64,000 nucleotides of DNA from Lachnospiraceae bacterium (lineage in GTDB: Bacteria > Bacillota > Clostridia > Lachnospirales > Lachnospiraceae). The notes beneath the pieces were generated by a model that was not told the DNA's origin, searched no databases, and saw nothing but the letters and a program-made list of their open reading frames with translations. A program made the translations under genes and the position numbers. The stretch covers positions 1 to 64,000 of the forward strand of contig BLLU01000251.1 of the NCBI GenBank assembly GCA_011959105.1. Reading direction: 5' to 3'. This document shows positions 38,485 through 47,453 of this stretch, one piece after another; positions within the stretch are counted from its first letter, which is position 1; every line of letters starts with the position of its first letter.

Positions 38485-38913
38485 CTATGCGTTTAACATG
38501 TCCACTCTTCTCTTATGTTTTTCTTCTTCGGAAAAAGGGGTATTCAGAAAAGTCTCCACGATGTCCAGCGCCAGATTAGGACCGATCATGCCGCCTCCCA
38601 TAGCCAGTACATTGGCATTGTTGTGAAGCCGGGTCATCCTGGCGGACAAAGTGTCCGAACACAGAGCGCAGCGCACTCCCGGCACCTTGTTGGCGGCTAT
38701 GCTGATTCCGATCCCTGTGGTACAGATCACAATTCCTTTTTCACAGCTGCCGTCTGCCACAGCCTGGGCCACAGCCTTCCCATAAACGGGATAGTCCACG
38801 GACGCTCTGCTGTCACATCCCATGTCCTGATAGGGAATCTGCTTCTCTTCCAGATACTGAATCACCAGCTGCTTCAAATCATAACCGCCATGGTCGCTTC
38901 CTATTGCTATCAT
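38485..38913 (-). CDS. rpiB: Ribose 5-phosphate isomerase B
   Basis: A 142-residue RpiB/LacAB family enzyme interconverting ribose-5-phosphate and ribulose-5-phosphate. IGSDHGGYDLK at the start and ICTTGIGISIAANKVPGVR, with the catalytic Cys, are standard. GAAGGAGGCAGATAT precedes the start. It lies between tsaC and upp on the same strand, a common clostridial arrangement (tsaC-rpiB-upp-comEB). Confidence 0.96.
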   Translation of the reverse strand: MIAIGSDHGGYDLKQLVIQYLEEKQIPYQDMGCDSRASVDYPVYGKAVAQAVADGSCEKGIVICTTGIGISIAANKVPGVRCALCSDTLSARMTRLHNNANVLAMGGGMIGPNLALDIVETFLNTPFSEEEKHKRRVDMLNA

Positions 38914-38962
38914 ATATCTGCCTCCTTCTGTCGCTTATAGATACGGGCATGCCCGCAAAAGC

Positions 38963-40042
38963 CTATTTCTGATTGCCTTCAAGAACCACCAGTCTGTGCC
39001 CGGCCGCTTTCAACAGGCGATTCATAATGGCCTGTCCCAATCCTGTGTCGTCAAAGCATTCCGAATAGATCCGGGTCACTTTCTCATCATCGAAACGGCG
39101 CAGTATGCCGTACAGGCGCCGGGCGATTTCTTCCTCGTCCCGCCTGCTGCCCAGGCTGCAGACCAGATCGGCGCGATACCCCGGCAACTCCTCGTCCGTG
39201 GCGATCACCCCCACCTTATGCCCTCGGCTTCCATCCTCCGCGGCGCATGCGTTGATATAGGCCGTCACCTGCTCCGCCTGCCCTGACACGATGGTCAGTT
39301 CGCCCTGGGGCGCGTAATGTCGATACTTCATCCCCGGGGCCCTGGGAGCCTGTCCGCTGTCAGCCCTCAGCAAGGTCCGATCCAAATCGACCTGCCCCAA
39401 TACGCCGGCCAGCATGTCCCGGGTAATAAACCCGGGCCGCAGCACCTGGGGCGGACTGACTGTCAGATCCACGATCGTGGATTCCAGGCCGATCTCCCCA
39501 TCCCCTCCGTCAATGATCACATCGATCCTGCCATCCATATCCTCTTTCACATACCGGGCCGATGTGGGGCTGGGCCTGCCGGACAGGTTGGCGCTGGGAG
39601 CCGCCACATAACCGCCGCCATAAGAGATCAGCCTGCGGGCCACCTGGTGAGAGGGCATCCGCACCGCCACGGTATCAAGCCCTCCGGTAGTCTCATAGGG
39701 TACCTCCTGTGACTTGTGCAGAATCATGGTCAGGGGCCCCGGCCAAAACGCCCGGGCCAGCTGCACAGCCGACTCCGAAATCCGATCGGCAATGCGGGCC
39801 AGGTCCTCCGTCCGGGCGATATGGACGATCAGCGGATTGTCCGCAGGCCGTCCCTTGGCGGCATAGATTTTCCGGGAGGATTCAGGATTCAGGGCATCTC
39901 CGCCCAAGCCGTACACCGTCTCTGTCGGAAAGGCCACCAGACCTCCCCGCCGCAGCACCTCTCCGGCCTCCCGCAGAGCCATATCTTCCCCGCCGGAAAA
40001 GTTCTCTCCCTGCCCCTGTATCCTTATGATTTTCGTATTCAT
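38963..40042 (-). CDS. tsaC: L-threonylcarbamoyladenylate synthase (Sua5 type)
   Basis: About 360 residues: an N-terminal YrdC domain (about 1-210) and a C-terminal Sua5 domain (about 240-355). It makes threonylcarbamoyl-AMP from threonine, bicarbonate and ATP for the tRNA t6A modification. FPTETVYGLGGDA and KGRPADNPLIVHI are the substrate-binding motifs. The start is the ATG at 40042 with AAAGGATATTGGAA upstream; the TTG two codons earlier is unlikely. Confidence 0.96.
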   Translation of the reverse strand: MNTKIIRIQGQGENFSGGEDMALREAGEVLRRGGLVAFPTETVYGLGGDALNPESSRKIYAAKGRPADNPLIVHIARTEDLARIADRISESAVQLARAFWPGPLTMILHKSQEVPYETTGGLDTVAVRMPSHQVARRLISYGGGYVAAPSANLSGRPSPTSARYVKEDMDGRIDVIIDGGDGEIGLESTIVDLTVSPPQVLRPGFITRDMLAGVLGQVDLDRTLLRADSGQAPRAPGMKYRHYAPQGELTIVSGQAEQVTAYINACAAEDGSRGHKVGVIATDEELPGYRADLVCSLGSRRDEEEIARRLYGILRRFDDEKVTRIYSECFDDTGLGQAIMNRLLKAAGHRLVVLEGNQK

Positions 40043-40137
40043 TTCCAATATCCTTTACGCATTCGGGCAAACCTATGCCCCCGCTTCTCAACATATTTCC
40101 ACATTTTATCTATCATAGCACACTTTGCTGAATTTGT

Positions 40138-40863
40138 CTAATGGCTCTCCGCAAGATATTGTAATATTCCCATATGTATAGCCCAGGCCACCCGGTCCTG
40201 GTAGTCCTCCTGGGCCAGCAAAGCCGCTTCTGCCTGATTAGATAGGAAGCCGCACTCCACAATCACAATGGGTATATCCGTCTTTTTCAGCAGATAATAG
40301 CTGTCGTTAGCCTTGATCTGGCGGCGGTTCTCCGGGTCCAGTTTCTCCACAAGCTGCTTTTGCAGCAAATCCGCCAGCAACTGGCCGTCCCTGCTGCCGT
40401 CATAATAAAACACCTGTGCGCCGTGTACATATTCCTCAGGATAGCTGTTCTGGTGTATGCTGACGGTAATGGCAGGCTTTGCCTCTTCGATCAGGGCAAC
40501 CCTTCGCTTCATATCCTGCACCTTTTTATTGGAGGCATCACTGTCGTACAGGCCGTTCTCATCCTCTCTGGTCATGACTACCCGGATGCCCTGGGCTTCC
40601 AGGTACTGCCGCACTTTGCGGGCTATGCTCAGGTTCACATCCTTCTCCAGCACCTGGTTGACGCCTATCTTGCCGGGATCATCTCCCCCGTGACCGGCAT
40701 CCACAACCACGCATACCTGCTGCCCGGAACTGTCTCCGTCCTTCTCCCCCTCCACATTCCTGCCGCTCACAAACACTGCCGCGCTGTGAGCCACATAAAT
40801 CATGGACAGGGCCAGAAGCACCCCCAGCGACAGCGAAAAAATCTTTTCCATTCGTTCCTGCAT
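40138..40863 (-). CDS. cwlD: N-acetylmuramoyl-L-alanine amidase, CwlD-like
   Basis: A 241-residue zinc amidase. A signal anchor (about 8-30) is followed by an Amidase_3 domain with His58 (VVVDAGHGGDDPG), Glu73, His137 (SIHQNS) and the catalytic Glu203 (IVECGFLSN). In spore formers CwlD strips peptides from muramic acid on the way to cortex muramic-delta-lactam; vegetative roles are possible. The start ATG lies at the edge of a perfect 12-base inverted repeat; an ATG four codons on (AGGAACG upstream) is an alternative. Confidence 0.92.
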   Translation of the reverse strand: MQERMEKIFSLSLGVLLALSMIYVAHSAAVFVSGRNVEGEKDGDSSGQQVCVVVDAGHGGDDPGKIGVNQVLEKDVNLSIARKVRQYLEAQGIRVVMTREDENGLYDSDASNKKVQDMKRRVALIEEAKPAITVSIHQNSYPEEYVHGAQVFYYDGSRDGQLLADLLQKQLVEKLDPENRRQIKANDSYYLLKKTDIPIVIVECGFLSNQAEAALLAQEDYQDRVAWAIHMGILQYLAESH

Positions 40864-40902
40864 ATTGATAATTCATCCCAGACTCTTCTTAATTATCAAT
40901 AT
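40862..40902 (-). promoter_or_regulatory. Perfect 12-base inverted repeat at the cwlD start
   Basis: ATATTGATAATT (minus strand, 40891-40902) and AATTATCAATAT (40862-40873) enclose a 17-base loop. The 3' arm ends within the ATG start codon, and the loop carries the GGGATG-type Shine-Dalgarno. The AT-only stem suggests a translation-control hairpin, or else a protein operator. Confidence 0.55.
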
Positions 40903-40935
40903 ATGTCCGGGTTTTCATCCGTATGCAGCGCCCCT

Positions 40936-42675
40936 TTACGGCGCGTTCACATAGGCGTTTATCAATTCCCAGGCCGCAGGTGTGCCATAGCTGATCTGCC
41001 ATACAGCCGCACCGGCAATTCCCCGGTTCTGCATCACGTTCAGCTTCACCTGTATGGACTCCTCTGTTTCCGCCCAGATTTTGTGGGTCTTGCCCCCACT
41101 CTGCCACTCCGCGTACATCTGGGAAGTCTCCTCGTCCCAGCTGGCCTCCACGCCGATCCGCTGCAGATAGTCCTTGGTGTTGGACAGCAGCAGATACTCG
41201 TCCGTAACCGTTGCTCCGTCTATGGTCCACAGAATCGTATAAAAGGGCAGGGCATTGATCACCTTCTCCTTGGGTACCTGCTCCAGCGTGCGGTCTATGC
41301 CGCCGCTGACATAGCCGATGCTGGCTACGGATCCCGGATCGCCGCTGCCGTGCCAGTGCTCGTCATACCCCATGATAATTACATAATCAGCCACCTTTCC
41401 CTGTACATCCCTGCGGTAATGGTCATTAAAATTGAAAGGCACATAGTTATCAAAAGATAAGATCAGTCCATTTTTCCGACAGGCAATGGACAACTCCCGG
41501 ATAAACTGGGCATAGTGGTCGCTGCACTCCGCCGTCACTTTCTCAAAGTCAATGTTGAGGCCGTCCAGGTCCAGGTTCACCGCCTCCTGTACAATGTTGG
41601 AAATCAGCCGTCCCCGGATGGTGGTGGAGGAGAGAATCTGGAAGTCGTTGATTCCCGCATGGTTCACATTGTTATAGTTGAAATCGTCCAGAACACCCCA
41701 TACCTGCAGTCCCATCCCGTGAGCGCGCTGCACATAGGAACTGCTTGCAAAACTCTGGAAATTGCCCTCGTTATCGCTGAGGCTGAACCAGGTGGGGGCG
41801 ATCACATTCATGCCCCTGGTACCGGCCACCATACTCTCCAGAGTATCATTGCCCCCCACGCCTCCAATGGAATGCCATGCCATACTGACCTTACCGGGAA
41901 GCCGAAGAGAACTGTATACCGGCTCCACATAATCCGTCACAGGGATTTCCTGGACCTCCATCATTTCGTGAAGCAGCTTGTTCTCCACATAACCGATGTA
42001 GCCGTCCTGGGTGCGCACCTTACTCCAGGTCTCCATCTGCTCCAGCACCTTCACCTGGCTGCCCCCGGGCACGTCCCACAGAATTTCGCTCTTAATACCC
42101 CCTTTTACGCGCGCCGCCGTGTCCTTGGCCACCGTAGCCTGAAGGGACACGCCCCACTGGTTATACACCTGTACATGGCACTGGGCATACTGCAATTCCA
42201 TATTGCTGTAACGCCGCACATAATCCGCCGCAACATAGACCTGGCCGTCCTCCTCATAGGCAATCACATAGCCCAGATCCTGGCTGCCGCTTTCCCGCTC
42301 CTCCACGGAACTTCCAAGCACCACCCGCGCCACCTCCTCCGGCAGGGCGTACAGCAGCAGCCCTTCCGCACGGTCCGCGTAAAAGGTATCATTAAAATAT
42401 TGATGCACCATATCCATGGGAAAATAGCATATTCCATCCCTCATGGGAGCCAGCATATCCAGCCGCTCATCCTGCAGGTACACGGCTGTCCATCCATCGG
42501 CTCCCGTCTCCGGCAGGCCATAATACTCGGCCAGATTCACCCTTTCCTTGGAGTAGGAGTATTTTTCCACCAGCATACTGCCCAGAGTCACCGCGCCGAT
42601 CACCAGGATCAGTACCACCGCAACGATTACCGGAACCGCTTTCTTCATAAAATTATTTCCCTTACCCTTCTTCAT
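40936..42675 (-). CDS. Anchored glycoside hydrolase family 18 protein with SH3 domain
   Basis: 579 residues. An N-terminal membrane anchor (about 12-34) is followed by a region resembling copper-amine-oxidase-like or Bacillus YdhD/YaaH-type N-domains. An SH3b-like segment (about 180-235) precedes a GH18 barrel (about 262-577). The catalytic DxxDxE box is DGLNIDFE (371-378), with Glu378 as acid. Family members cleave beta-1,4 bonds in peptidoglycan or chitin; YaaH-like homologues act on spores. It lies just upstream of cwlD on the same strand, consistent with joint cell-wall work. An ATG at codon 10 (42648) has a better ribosome site (AAGGG) and may be the real start. Confidence 0.88.
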   Translation of the reverse strand: MKKGKGNNFMKKAVPVIVAVVLILVIGAVTLGSMLVEKYSYSKERVNLAEYYGLPETGADGWTAVYLQDERLDMLAPMRDGICYFPMDMVHQYFNDTFYADRAEGLLLYALPEEVARVVLGSSVEERESGSQDLGYVIAYEEDGQVYVAADYVRRYSNMELQYAQCHVQVYNQWGVSLQATVAKDTAARVKGGIKSEILWDVPGGSQVKVLEQMETWSKVRTQDGYIGYVENKLLHEMMEVQEIPVTDYVEPVYSSLRLPGKVSMAWHSIGGVGGNDTLESMVAGTRGMNVIAPTWFSLSDNEGNFQSFASSSYVQRAHGMGLQVWGVLDDFNYNNVNHAGINDFQILSSTTIRGRLISNIVQEAVNLDLDGLNIDFEKVTAECSDHYAQFIRELSIACRKNGLILSFDNYVPFNFNDHYRRDVQGKVADYVIIMGYDEHWHGSGDPGSVASIGYVSGGIDRTLEQVPKEKVINALPFYTILWTIDGATVTDEYLLLSNTKDYLQRIGVEASWDEETSQMYAEWQSGGKTHKIWAETEESIQVKLNVMQNRGIAGAAVWQISYGTPAAWELINAYVNAP

Positions 42676-42728
42676 ACATTTTCATATGAAATATTGTATA
42701 CACTATACGAACAAACACCATACATACC

Positions 42729-42756
42729 GGCGAAAGGGGGAAATACCCCTTCCGCC
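42729..42756. other. GC-rich hairpin upstream of the GH18 gene
   Basis: GGCGAAAGGGG / CCCCTTCCGCC arms surround a short A-rich loop. It has no T run. It falls in the 245-base region (42676-42920) before the GH18 gene and may be part of its leader; the rest of that region shows nothing that I recognise. Confidence 0.4.
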
Positions 42757-42920
42757 CATATGTAACAGTATACCAAACTATCCTCATAACGTCACCAATT
42801 ATTTTGACAAAATACGGCAGAACGTCATATTATTTTTATCAGCCGCTATTTGTTAGAGAGGCATTCTCCGCCGCAGGCATCCGTTCCGCCCTGTTTCGAG
42901 GCACTGATCTGATCCATGGC

Positions 42921-43142
42921 TTACTGTGGATCGATTCTGTCAAACCTTACCTGTTCAAGAATGCCCATATCGTTCAGAACATAATCGGGCATATAGACAG
43001 TTTGCTCCTGCATGCATTTGCGGACCACCTCTTCAGGGGAAGCAGGCCGGTCATCCATATACAGGCCCACACCGCGCTCCTGCACTTTCTGCAGTTGCAT
43101 CCGCATCATCTCCCGGACGCTTTGGACTTCTTCTTCGTTCAA
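42921..43142 (-). CDS. Small hypothetical protein with TTG start
   Basis: 73 residues, charged and Met/Gln-rich (REMMRMQLQKVQERG), with a C-terminal YMPDYVLNDMGILEQVRFDRID. I do not recognise a family. The start is set by AGGAGG six bases before a TTG at 43142; the longer frame from an ATG at 43175 would run through that ribosome site. It is on the same strand as the GH18 gene, 245 bases upstream of it. Confidence 0.55.
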   Translation of the reverse strand: MNEEEVQSVREMMRMQLQKVQERGVGLYMDDRPASPEEVVRKCMQEQTVYMPDYVLNDMGILEQVRFDRIDPQ

Positions 43143-43433
43143 ATTATCCCTCCTCCCCGCATGCTGTACATCCAAAAGGAAAAATGTGATATATTATGCC
43201 AGCAGTTTCCATATTTGTATTGGGGTGACACAGGGGATAGTTGGTCCAGAGAGCTCCGACAGTACAACGCAAAATATAAAAATGTAGATTTTGAATTATA
43301 ATGTGACTTAAAATTTAAAAGTGGGAAATATATTATATAGACCGATCAAGCACGCATTAACCGCTTGTAAGACATCCCAAATTAGTTTAGCAAAAATCAG
43401 ACTGACTCATACTATAAATAAAAGGGATGAGAG

Positions 43434-43693
43434 GAACGAAAAGTTCCGGATTTTCGGAATAGATAAAGATATTTTACCGCTTGCCTCCCTTCCTGTACGG
43501 AATATCGGAAGCATCTCCTGAGATGCATTATAAGTCTTCTGTCAGATTTTGGCAAGTAGAAAATTAAATTTTTTCTAAAAACATTCCCAGGTCTATTGAC
43601 GAAGAACCTGGGAAAGTATATGCTGAAAAGGCAAGTTTGGATGGTACAAGTCCAAATAGCGGTTTATTGTACGGTTCTGAAAGGAGTTATCCT
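43434..43693 (+). promoter_or_regulatory. Structured leader upstream of mecA
   Basis: The gap 43143-43693 (551 bases) has no credible gene. Its 3' half is full of hairpins: overlapping GGAAC/GTTCC and TTCCG/CGGAA (about 43434-43458), GCATCT/AGATGC (about 43511-43526), a perfect TTCCCAGGT / ACCTGGGAA (43584-43592, 43606-43614), and TTTGGA / TCCAAA (43636-43641, 43651-43656). The loop GTACAA (43644-43649) of the last can pair with TTGTAC (43667-43672), making an H-type pseudoknot about eight bases before the mecA Shine-Dalgarno. Confidence 0.5.
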
Positions 43694-44422
43694 ATGAAAA
43701 TAGAAAAAGTAAGCGAAAACCAGATTCGCTGCACCTTGACCAAGGAAGACCTGGCCAGCCGTGAACTCCAGATCAGCGAACTGGCTTATGGGACAGAAAA
43801 AGCCAAAAATCTGTTTCGTGATATGATGCAGCAGGCCAATTTTGAATTCGGCTTCGAGGCCGAGGACATCCCGCTGATGATTGAAGCCATACCCATGAAC
43901 GCGGAATGCATCGTTTTGATTATAACAAAAGTTGAGGATCCGGAAGAGCTGGATACCCGGTTCGCCCGTTTTGCCCCCTCCGTGCATGAGGAAATGGGGG
44001 AGGATGAGGAGGAAGCCTCCGGCGGCGCCGATGAGGTATTGGACCTGTTCCGCAGGCTGCAGGGCAGCGAAGAGCTGCCTTCGGGGGACGCGCCCGGCGC
44101 AAAACCCTCGTCGGATGCAGGAGACCCGCCGACCATGAGAATGCTGAAGTTCTCATCCCTGCATCTGCTGCTGTCGGCCGCCGCCACAGTCTCCGAAGGC
44201 ATTTCCGGCAGCAGTTCCCTATACAAGGATGCCCGGGAGGACTGTTACCTGCTTCTCCTGTCTCACCCCCAGAAGGATGCCTCCGATTTTAACAGATGCT
44301 GCAATATCCTTTCGGAATACGGTTCCTTTACAAAGGTGACGCCCTCCACCCCCTCCTATCTGGAGGAGCACTGTGAGACATTGCTTTTGGAGAACGCGCT
44401 GCAGGCTCTGGCACAAATCTGA
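43694..44422 (+). CDS. mecA: Adaptor protein MecA
   Basis: A 242-residue adaptor that delivers substrates to ClpC. The N-terminal substrate-binding domain begins MKIEKVSENQIRCTLTKEDL and has LFRDMMQQANFEFGFE. A linker rich in acidic residues and Gly/Ser/Pro (about 110-155) precedes the C-terminal ClpC-binding domain. The linker makes it longer than Bacillus MecA (218). AAAGGAGTTATCCT precedes the ATG at 43694. A strong terminator follows, so it is probably monocistronic with a long structured leader. Confidence 0.93.
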   Translation: MKIEKVSENQIRCTLTKEDLASRELQISELAYGTEKAKNLFRDMMQQANFEFGFEAEDIPLMIEAIPMNAECIVLIITKVEDPEELDTRFARFAPSVHEEMGEDEEEASGGADEVLDLFRRLQGSEELPSGDAPGAKPSSDAGDPPTMRMLKFSSLHLLLSAAATVSEGISGSSSLYKDAREDCYLLLLSHPQKDASDFNRCCNILSEYGSFTKVTPSTPSYLEEHCETLLLENALQALAQI

Positions 44423-44453
44423 AGGGCATAATACATGTCTGGAGACGCATAAT

Positions 44454-44487
44454 AAAAGCCTGTGGGTTTGACGGCCCACAGGCTTTT
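44454..44487. terminator. Terminator between mecA and the DUF1858 gene, bidirectional
   Basis: A perfect 13-base stem AAAAGCCTGTGGG / CCCACAGGCTTTT with a short loop. The A/T ends serve as T run in both directions, for mecA (plus) and the DUF1858 gene (minus). Confidence 0.88.
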
Positions 44488-44518
44488 GAGGTTTTCCGCC
44501 GGACTCCGCGCCCCCGGA

Positions 44519-44710
44519 TTATGCCTCCTGAATGTTCTTCATCAATACTTCAACGTCAATGCCATGCACCATGGCAGCTTCTTCCAGGCTCTCGCCCTGG
44601 GCGGACGGGCATCCCAGGCAGTGCATGCCCGCCTCCATCAGGATCGGGGCCACATCCGGGTTCTTCCGCAGGATTTCGCCGATGGTCATTTCCTTGGTGA
44701 TTCCTTCCAT
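44519..44710 (-). CDS. DUF1858 domain protein with CxxC motif
   Basis: A 63-residue small protein of the DUF1858 family (hybrid-cluster/redox-associated helix domain). [20 protein letters not shown] is followed by [18 protein letters not shown], with Cys31 and Cys34 in a CxxC. These small proteins are presumed redox or metal-binding, but no function is established. ATAAGGAGGTACAGAACA precedes the ATG. It is divergent from the pyruvate formate-lyase locus and has its own promoter, so a shared anaerobic role is plausible but unproven. Confidence 0.85.
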   Translation of the reverse strand: MEGITKEMTIGEILRKNPDVAPILMEAGMHCLGCPSAQGESLEEAAMVHGIDVEVLMKNIQEA

Positions 44711-44755
44711 TGTTCTGTACCTCCTTATCATAAAAGTGTGAAAATTATCTTTTTC

Positions 44756-44784
44756 AGTATAATACTTTTCCCTTCTTCTGACAA
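44756..44784 (-). promoter_or_regulatory. Promoter of the DUF1858 gene
   Basis: Minus strand: TTGTCA (44779-44784), a 17-base spacer, and TATACT (44756-44761). A leader of about 40 bases follows. Confidence 0.7.
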
Positions 44785-44953
44785 GCCTAACCATTCTATT
44801 CCGCAAAACTTATCACAAATCGGGAGACATACAATCCCGGCAAACAGCCGTGCCAGGGAATGGTCACATTCTTTATGGACAGTTTTTATAAAATTTTAAT
44901 AAAAACCATACGCAAAATAGCAATTATGTACAGGAAAAAGTACACTGCCAGCC

Positions 44954-44982
44954 TTGACTATCCCGATTCTTTCTCCTATAAT
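44954..44982 (+). promoter_or_regulatory. Promoter of the split pyruvate formate-lyase operon
   Basis: TTGACT (44954-44959), a 17-base spacer, and a perfect TATAAT (44977-44982). It lies about 70 bases upstream of the catalytic-subunit start. This is a near-consensus strong promoter, as expected for an abundant fermentative enzyme. No clear repressor palindrome was seen. Confidence 0.82.
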
Positions 44983-45051
44983 AGTGGCATAAGGATTAGG
45001 AGTTACCAAAACACATTCACTAATTCAATATCTTATAGGAGGCTATTTCAA

Positions 45052-47091
45052 ATGAGACCTGAATGGAACGAGTTTGTAGGCGGCAAGTGGGAACATGAAA
45101 TCAATGTCCGTGATTTCATCCAGAAAAACTATCATCCCTATGACGGAGATGACGCTTTCCTGGCCGGCCCTACACAAAACACAAAAGATCTGTGGGCACA
45201 GGTACTGGATCTGCAGAAGCAGGAAAGAGAGGCCGGCGGCGTTCTGGATATGGACACCAAGGTTGTCTCCACCATCACCTCCCATGGTCCCGGCTATCTG
45301 GACAAGAGCAAGGAGACCATCGTTGGTTTCCAGACCGACAAGCCCTTCAAGAGATCCCTTCAGCCTTACGGCGGCATCCGTATGGCAGAGAAGGCCTGCG
45401 CCGATAACGGCTACGAGGTTGATCCCGAGATCAGCGAGTTCTTCTCCACCCACAGAAAGACCCACAATGCCGGCTGCTTTGACGCTTACAATCAGGAGAT
45501 GAGAGCCTGCCGTTCCTCCCATATTATAACCGGTTTGCCGGACGCATATGGCCGCGGCCGTATCATCGGCGACTACAGAAGAGTTGCCCTGTACGGTATT
45601 GACAGGCTGATCCAGGATAAGGAGGAGCAGAAGGCTTCCACCGGCCGCGTGATGACCGATGATGTAATCCGTCTGCGCGAGGAGATTTCCGAGCAGATCG
45701 TTGCCCTGAAGCTGATGAAGGAGATGGCCGCTTCCTATGGCTGCGATATCTCCAAGCCCGCTGCCAATGTGCAGGAGGCAATTCAGTGGACCTACTTCGG
45801 ATATCTGTGCGCAGTAAAGGAGCAGAACGGTGCGGCTATGTCTCTGGGACGTACCTCTACCTTCATCGACTGCTACGCAGAGAGAGACCTGAAGAACGGC
45901 GTGTTCACCGAGGAGCAGATTCAGGAGTTCATTGACCACTTCATCATGAAGCTGCGTCTGATTAAGTTTGCCCGTACACCCGAGTACAACCAGATTTTCG
46001 CAGGCGATCCCGTATGGGTAACCGAGTCTCTGGCCGGTGTTGGCGTAGATGGCCGTCACATGGTTACCAGGATGAGTTTCCGTTATCTGCAGACCCTGTA
46101 TAATCTGGGCGCTTCACCCGAGCCCAACCTGACCGTACTGTGGTCCACCAGGCTGCCTGAAGGCTTTAAGCGCTTCTGCGCCAAGACCTCTATCAGCACA
46201 TCTTCCATCCAGTATGAGAACGACGATCTGATGAGAGTAACCCATGGCGACGACTATGGCATTGCCTGCTGCGTATCTTCCATGAGAATCGGCAAAGAGA
46301 TGCAGTTCTTCGGCGCCCGCGCCAATGTGGCCAAGTGCCTGCTGTACGCTCTGAACGGCGGTGTAGACGAAGTTAGCAAGAAACAGATTGGACCCAAATA
46401 CCGCCCTGTGGTCGGCGATGTTCTGGACTTTGACGATGTATACAGCAAGTTTATCGACATGCTGGAGTGGCAGGCCGATGTGTATGTAAACACTCTGAAT
46501 ATCATTCACTATATGCACGACAAATACTGCTATGAGAGAGCCGAGATGGCTCTGCATGACAGAGATGTAAAAAGATACTTTGCTACCGGTGTGGCCGGCC
46601 TGTCCATCGTGGCAGACTCCCTGTCCGCCATCAAGTATGCCAAGGTTGAAGTTGTCCGCGATGAGGACGGTATCATCGTCGACTTCAAGACCACCGGCGA
46701 CTTCCCGAAGTATGGTAACGATGATGACCGCGTTGACAGTATTGCCCAGGATGTGGTTCATAAGTTCATGACCGCTATCAGAAGGCATCACACCTACAGA
46801 GATGGATTCCCTACCACTTCCATCCTGACCATCACTTCCAATGTTACTTACGGCAAGGCAACCGGCAACACCCCCGATGGACGCAGAAAAGGACAGCCTT
46901 TTGCTCCCGGTGCTAACCCGATGCATGGCCGTGACACCCATGGCGCAGTGGCTTCCCTGTCATCCGTATCCAAGCTGCCTTTCAATGATGCGCAGGACGG
47001 TATCTCCAATACTTTCACCATCATTCCCGGCGCTCTGGGTAAGGAAGACCAGGTGTTCTCCGGTGATATTGAACTGGATCTGAGCAAGTAA
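45052..47091 (+). CDS. pflB: Formate C-acetyltransferase catalytic subunit lacking its glycyl-radical domain
   Basis: 679 residues covering the PFL barrel, which converts pyruvate and CoA to acetyl-CoA and formate. The catalytic Cys pair is Cys406-Cys407 in [14 protein letters not shown]. The protein stops after [25 protein letters not shown], exactly where one-piece PFLs continue into the radical domain. The RVSGYAV motif is absent and is encoded separately at 47454. ATAGGAGGCTATTTCAA fixes the ATG at 45052; the frame is open further 5' but crosses the promoter. It cannot be active alone; it should need the small radical subunit and PflA, encoded downstream. Codon use looks like that of a highly expressed gene. 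Confidence 0.96.
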   Translation: MRPEWNEFVGGKWEHEINVRDFIQKNYHPYDGDDAFLAGPTQNTKDLWAQVLDLQKQEREAGGVLDMDTKVVSTITSHGPGYLDKSKETIVGFQTDKPFKRSLQPYGGIRMAEKACADNGYEVDPEISEFFSTHRKTHNAGCFDAYNQEMRACRSSHIITGLPDAYGRGRIIGDYRRVALYGIDRLIQDKEEQKASTGRVMTDDVIRLREEISEQIVALKLMKEMAASYGCDISKPAANVQEAIQWTYFGYLCAVKEQNGAAMSLGRTSTFIDCYAERDLKNGVFTEEQIQEFIDHFIMKLRLIKFARTPEYNQIFAGDPVWVTESLAGVGVDGRHMVTRMSFRYLQTLYNLGASPEPNLTVLWSTRLPEGFKRFCAKTSISTSSIQYENDDLMRVTHGDDYGIACCVSSMRIGKEMQFFGARANVAKCLLYALNGGVDEVSKKQIGPKYRPVVGDVLDFDDVYSKFIDMLEWQADVYVNTLNIIHYMHDKYCYERAEMALHDRDVKRYFATGVAGLSIVADSLSAIKYAKVEVVRDEDGIIVDFKTTGDFPKYGNDDDRVDSIAQDVVHKFMTAIRRHHTYRDGFPTTSILTITSNVTYGKATGNTPDGRRKGQPFAPGANPMHGRDTHGAVASLSSVSKLPFNDAQDGISNTFTIIPGALGKEDQVFSGDIELDLSK

Positions 47092-47181
47092 ATGCTGCGG
47101 ACACCGAGACCAGCCTAAGTGCAATATTGTGGCCGGAGTTTGGCCTGTGCCGGACTCCGCCCATGCAGGAAAGAGGATAAT

Positions 47182-47382
47182 ATGGATGAGAACAAGATGA
47201 TTGATGACCTCGTAAAAATGCTCGATCAGGGCATGGCCGGAGGCATGGGACACATCAATGTGGACCGCGACGACGCCGAGGAAAACAAAACCGTTCAGAC
47301 CATGGGCTGCTCGGATTGCTCCCGCACCCCTCTGGCCTGCAGCGTACCCACCCTGCATCAGGGGCTGGACGATTACGAATAA
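47182..47382 (+). CDS. Small Cys-containing protein related to the N-terminal part of the glycyl-radical domain
   Basis: 66 residues. Residues 8-27 ([18 protein letters not shown] core) align with residues 9-28 of the glycyl-radical subunit encoded next ([18 protein letters not shown]), with shared D, LV, LD, G, H and NV. After this the two differ: the radical loop is missing and is replaced by [20 protein letters not shown] with Cys at 43, 46 and 53. It has its own ribosome site (GAAAGAGGATAAT). A redox, metal or assembly role for the split PFL is an inference from position and Cys content. Confidence 0.75.
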   Translation: MDENKMIDDLVKMLDQGMAGGMGHINVDRDDAEENKTVQTMGCSDCSRTPLACSVPTLHQGLDDYE

Positions 47383-47390
47383 AGCAACCC

Positions 47391-47418
47391 ATGCCGCCCT
47401 CCTACGGGTGGGCGGCAT
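47391..47418 (+). other. Hairpin between the small Cys protein gene and the radical-subunit gene
   Basis: A perfect nine-base stem ATGCCGCCC / GGGCGGCAT with a ten-base loop. No T run follows (ATAATATTAAAA), so it is more likely an RNA-stability or processing element than a terminator. It would allow different levels of the upstream and downstream parts of the mRNA. Confidence 0.65.
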
Positions 47419-47453
47419 ATAATATTAAAAATAATAATCAGGAGGAAAAAATT

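Noticed and set aside
43321-43521. 66-codon open frame upstream of mecA
   Set aside because: No ribosome site, odd composition, and it runs through several hairpins; more likely leader RNA.
45043-46059. 338-codon frame antisense to pflB
   Set aside because: The sense gene is unambiguous PFL; the antisense frame arises from its biased codon use.
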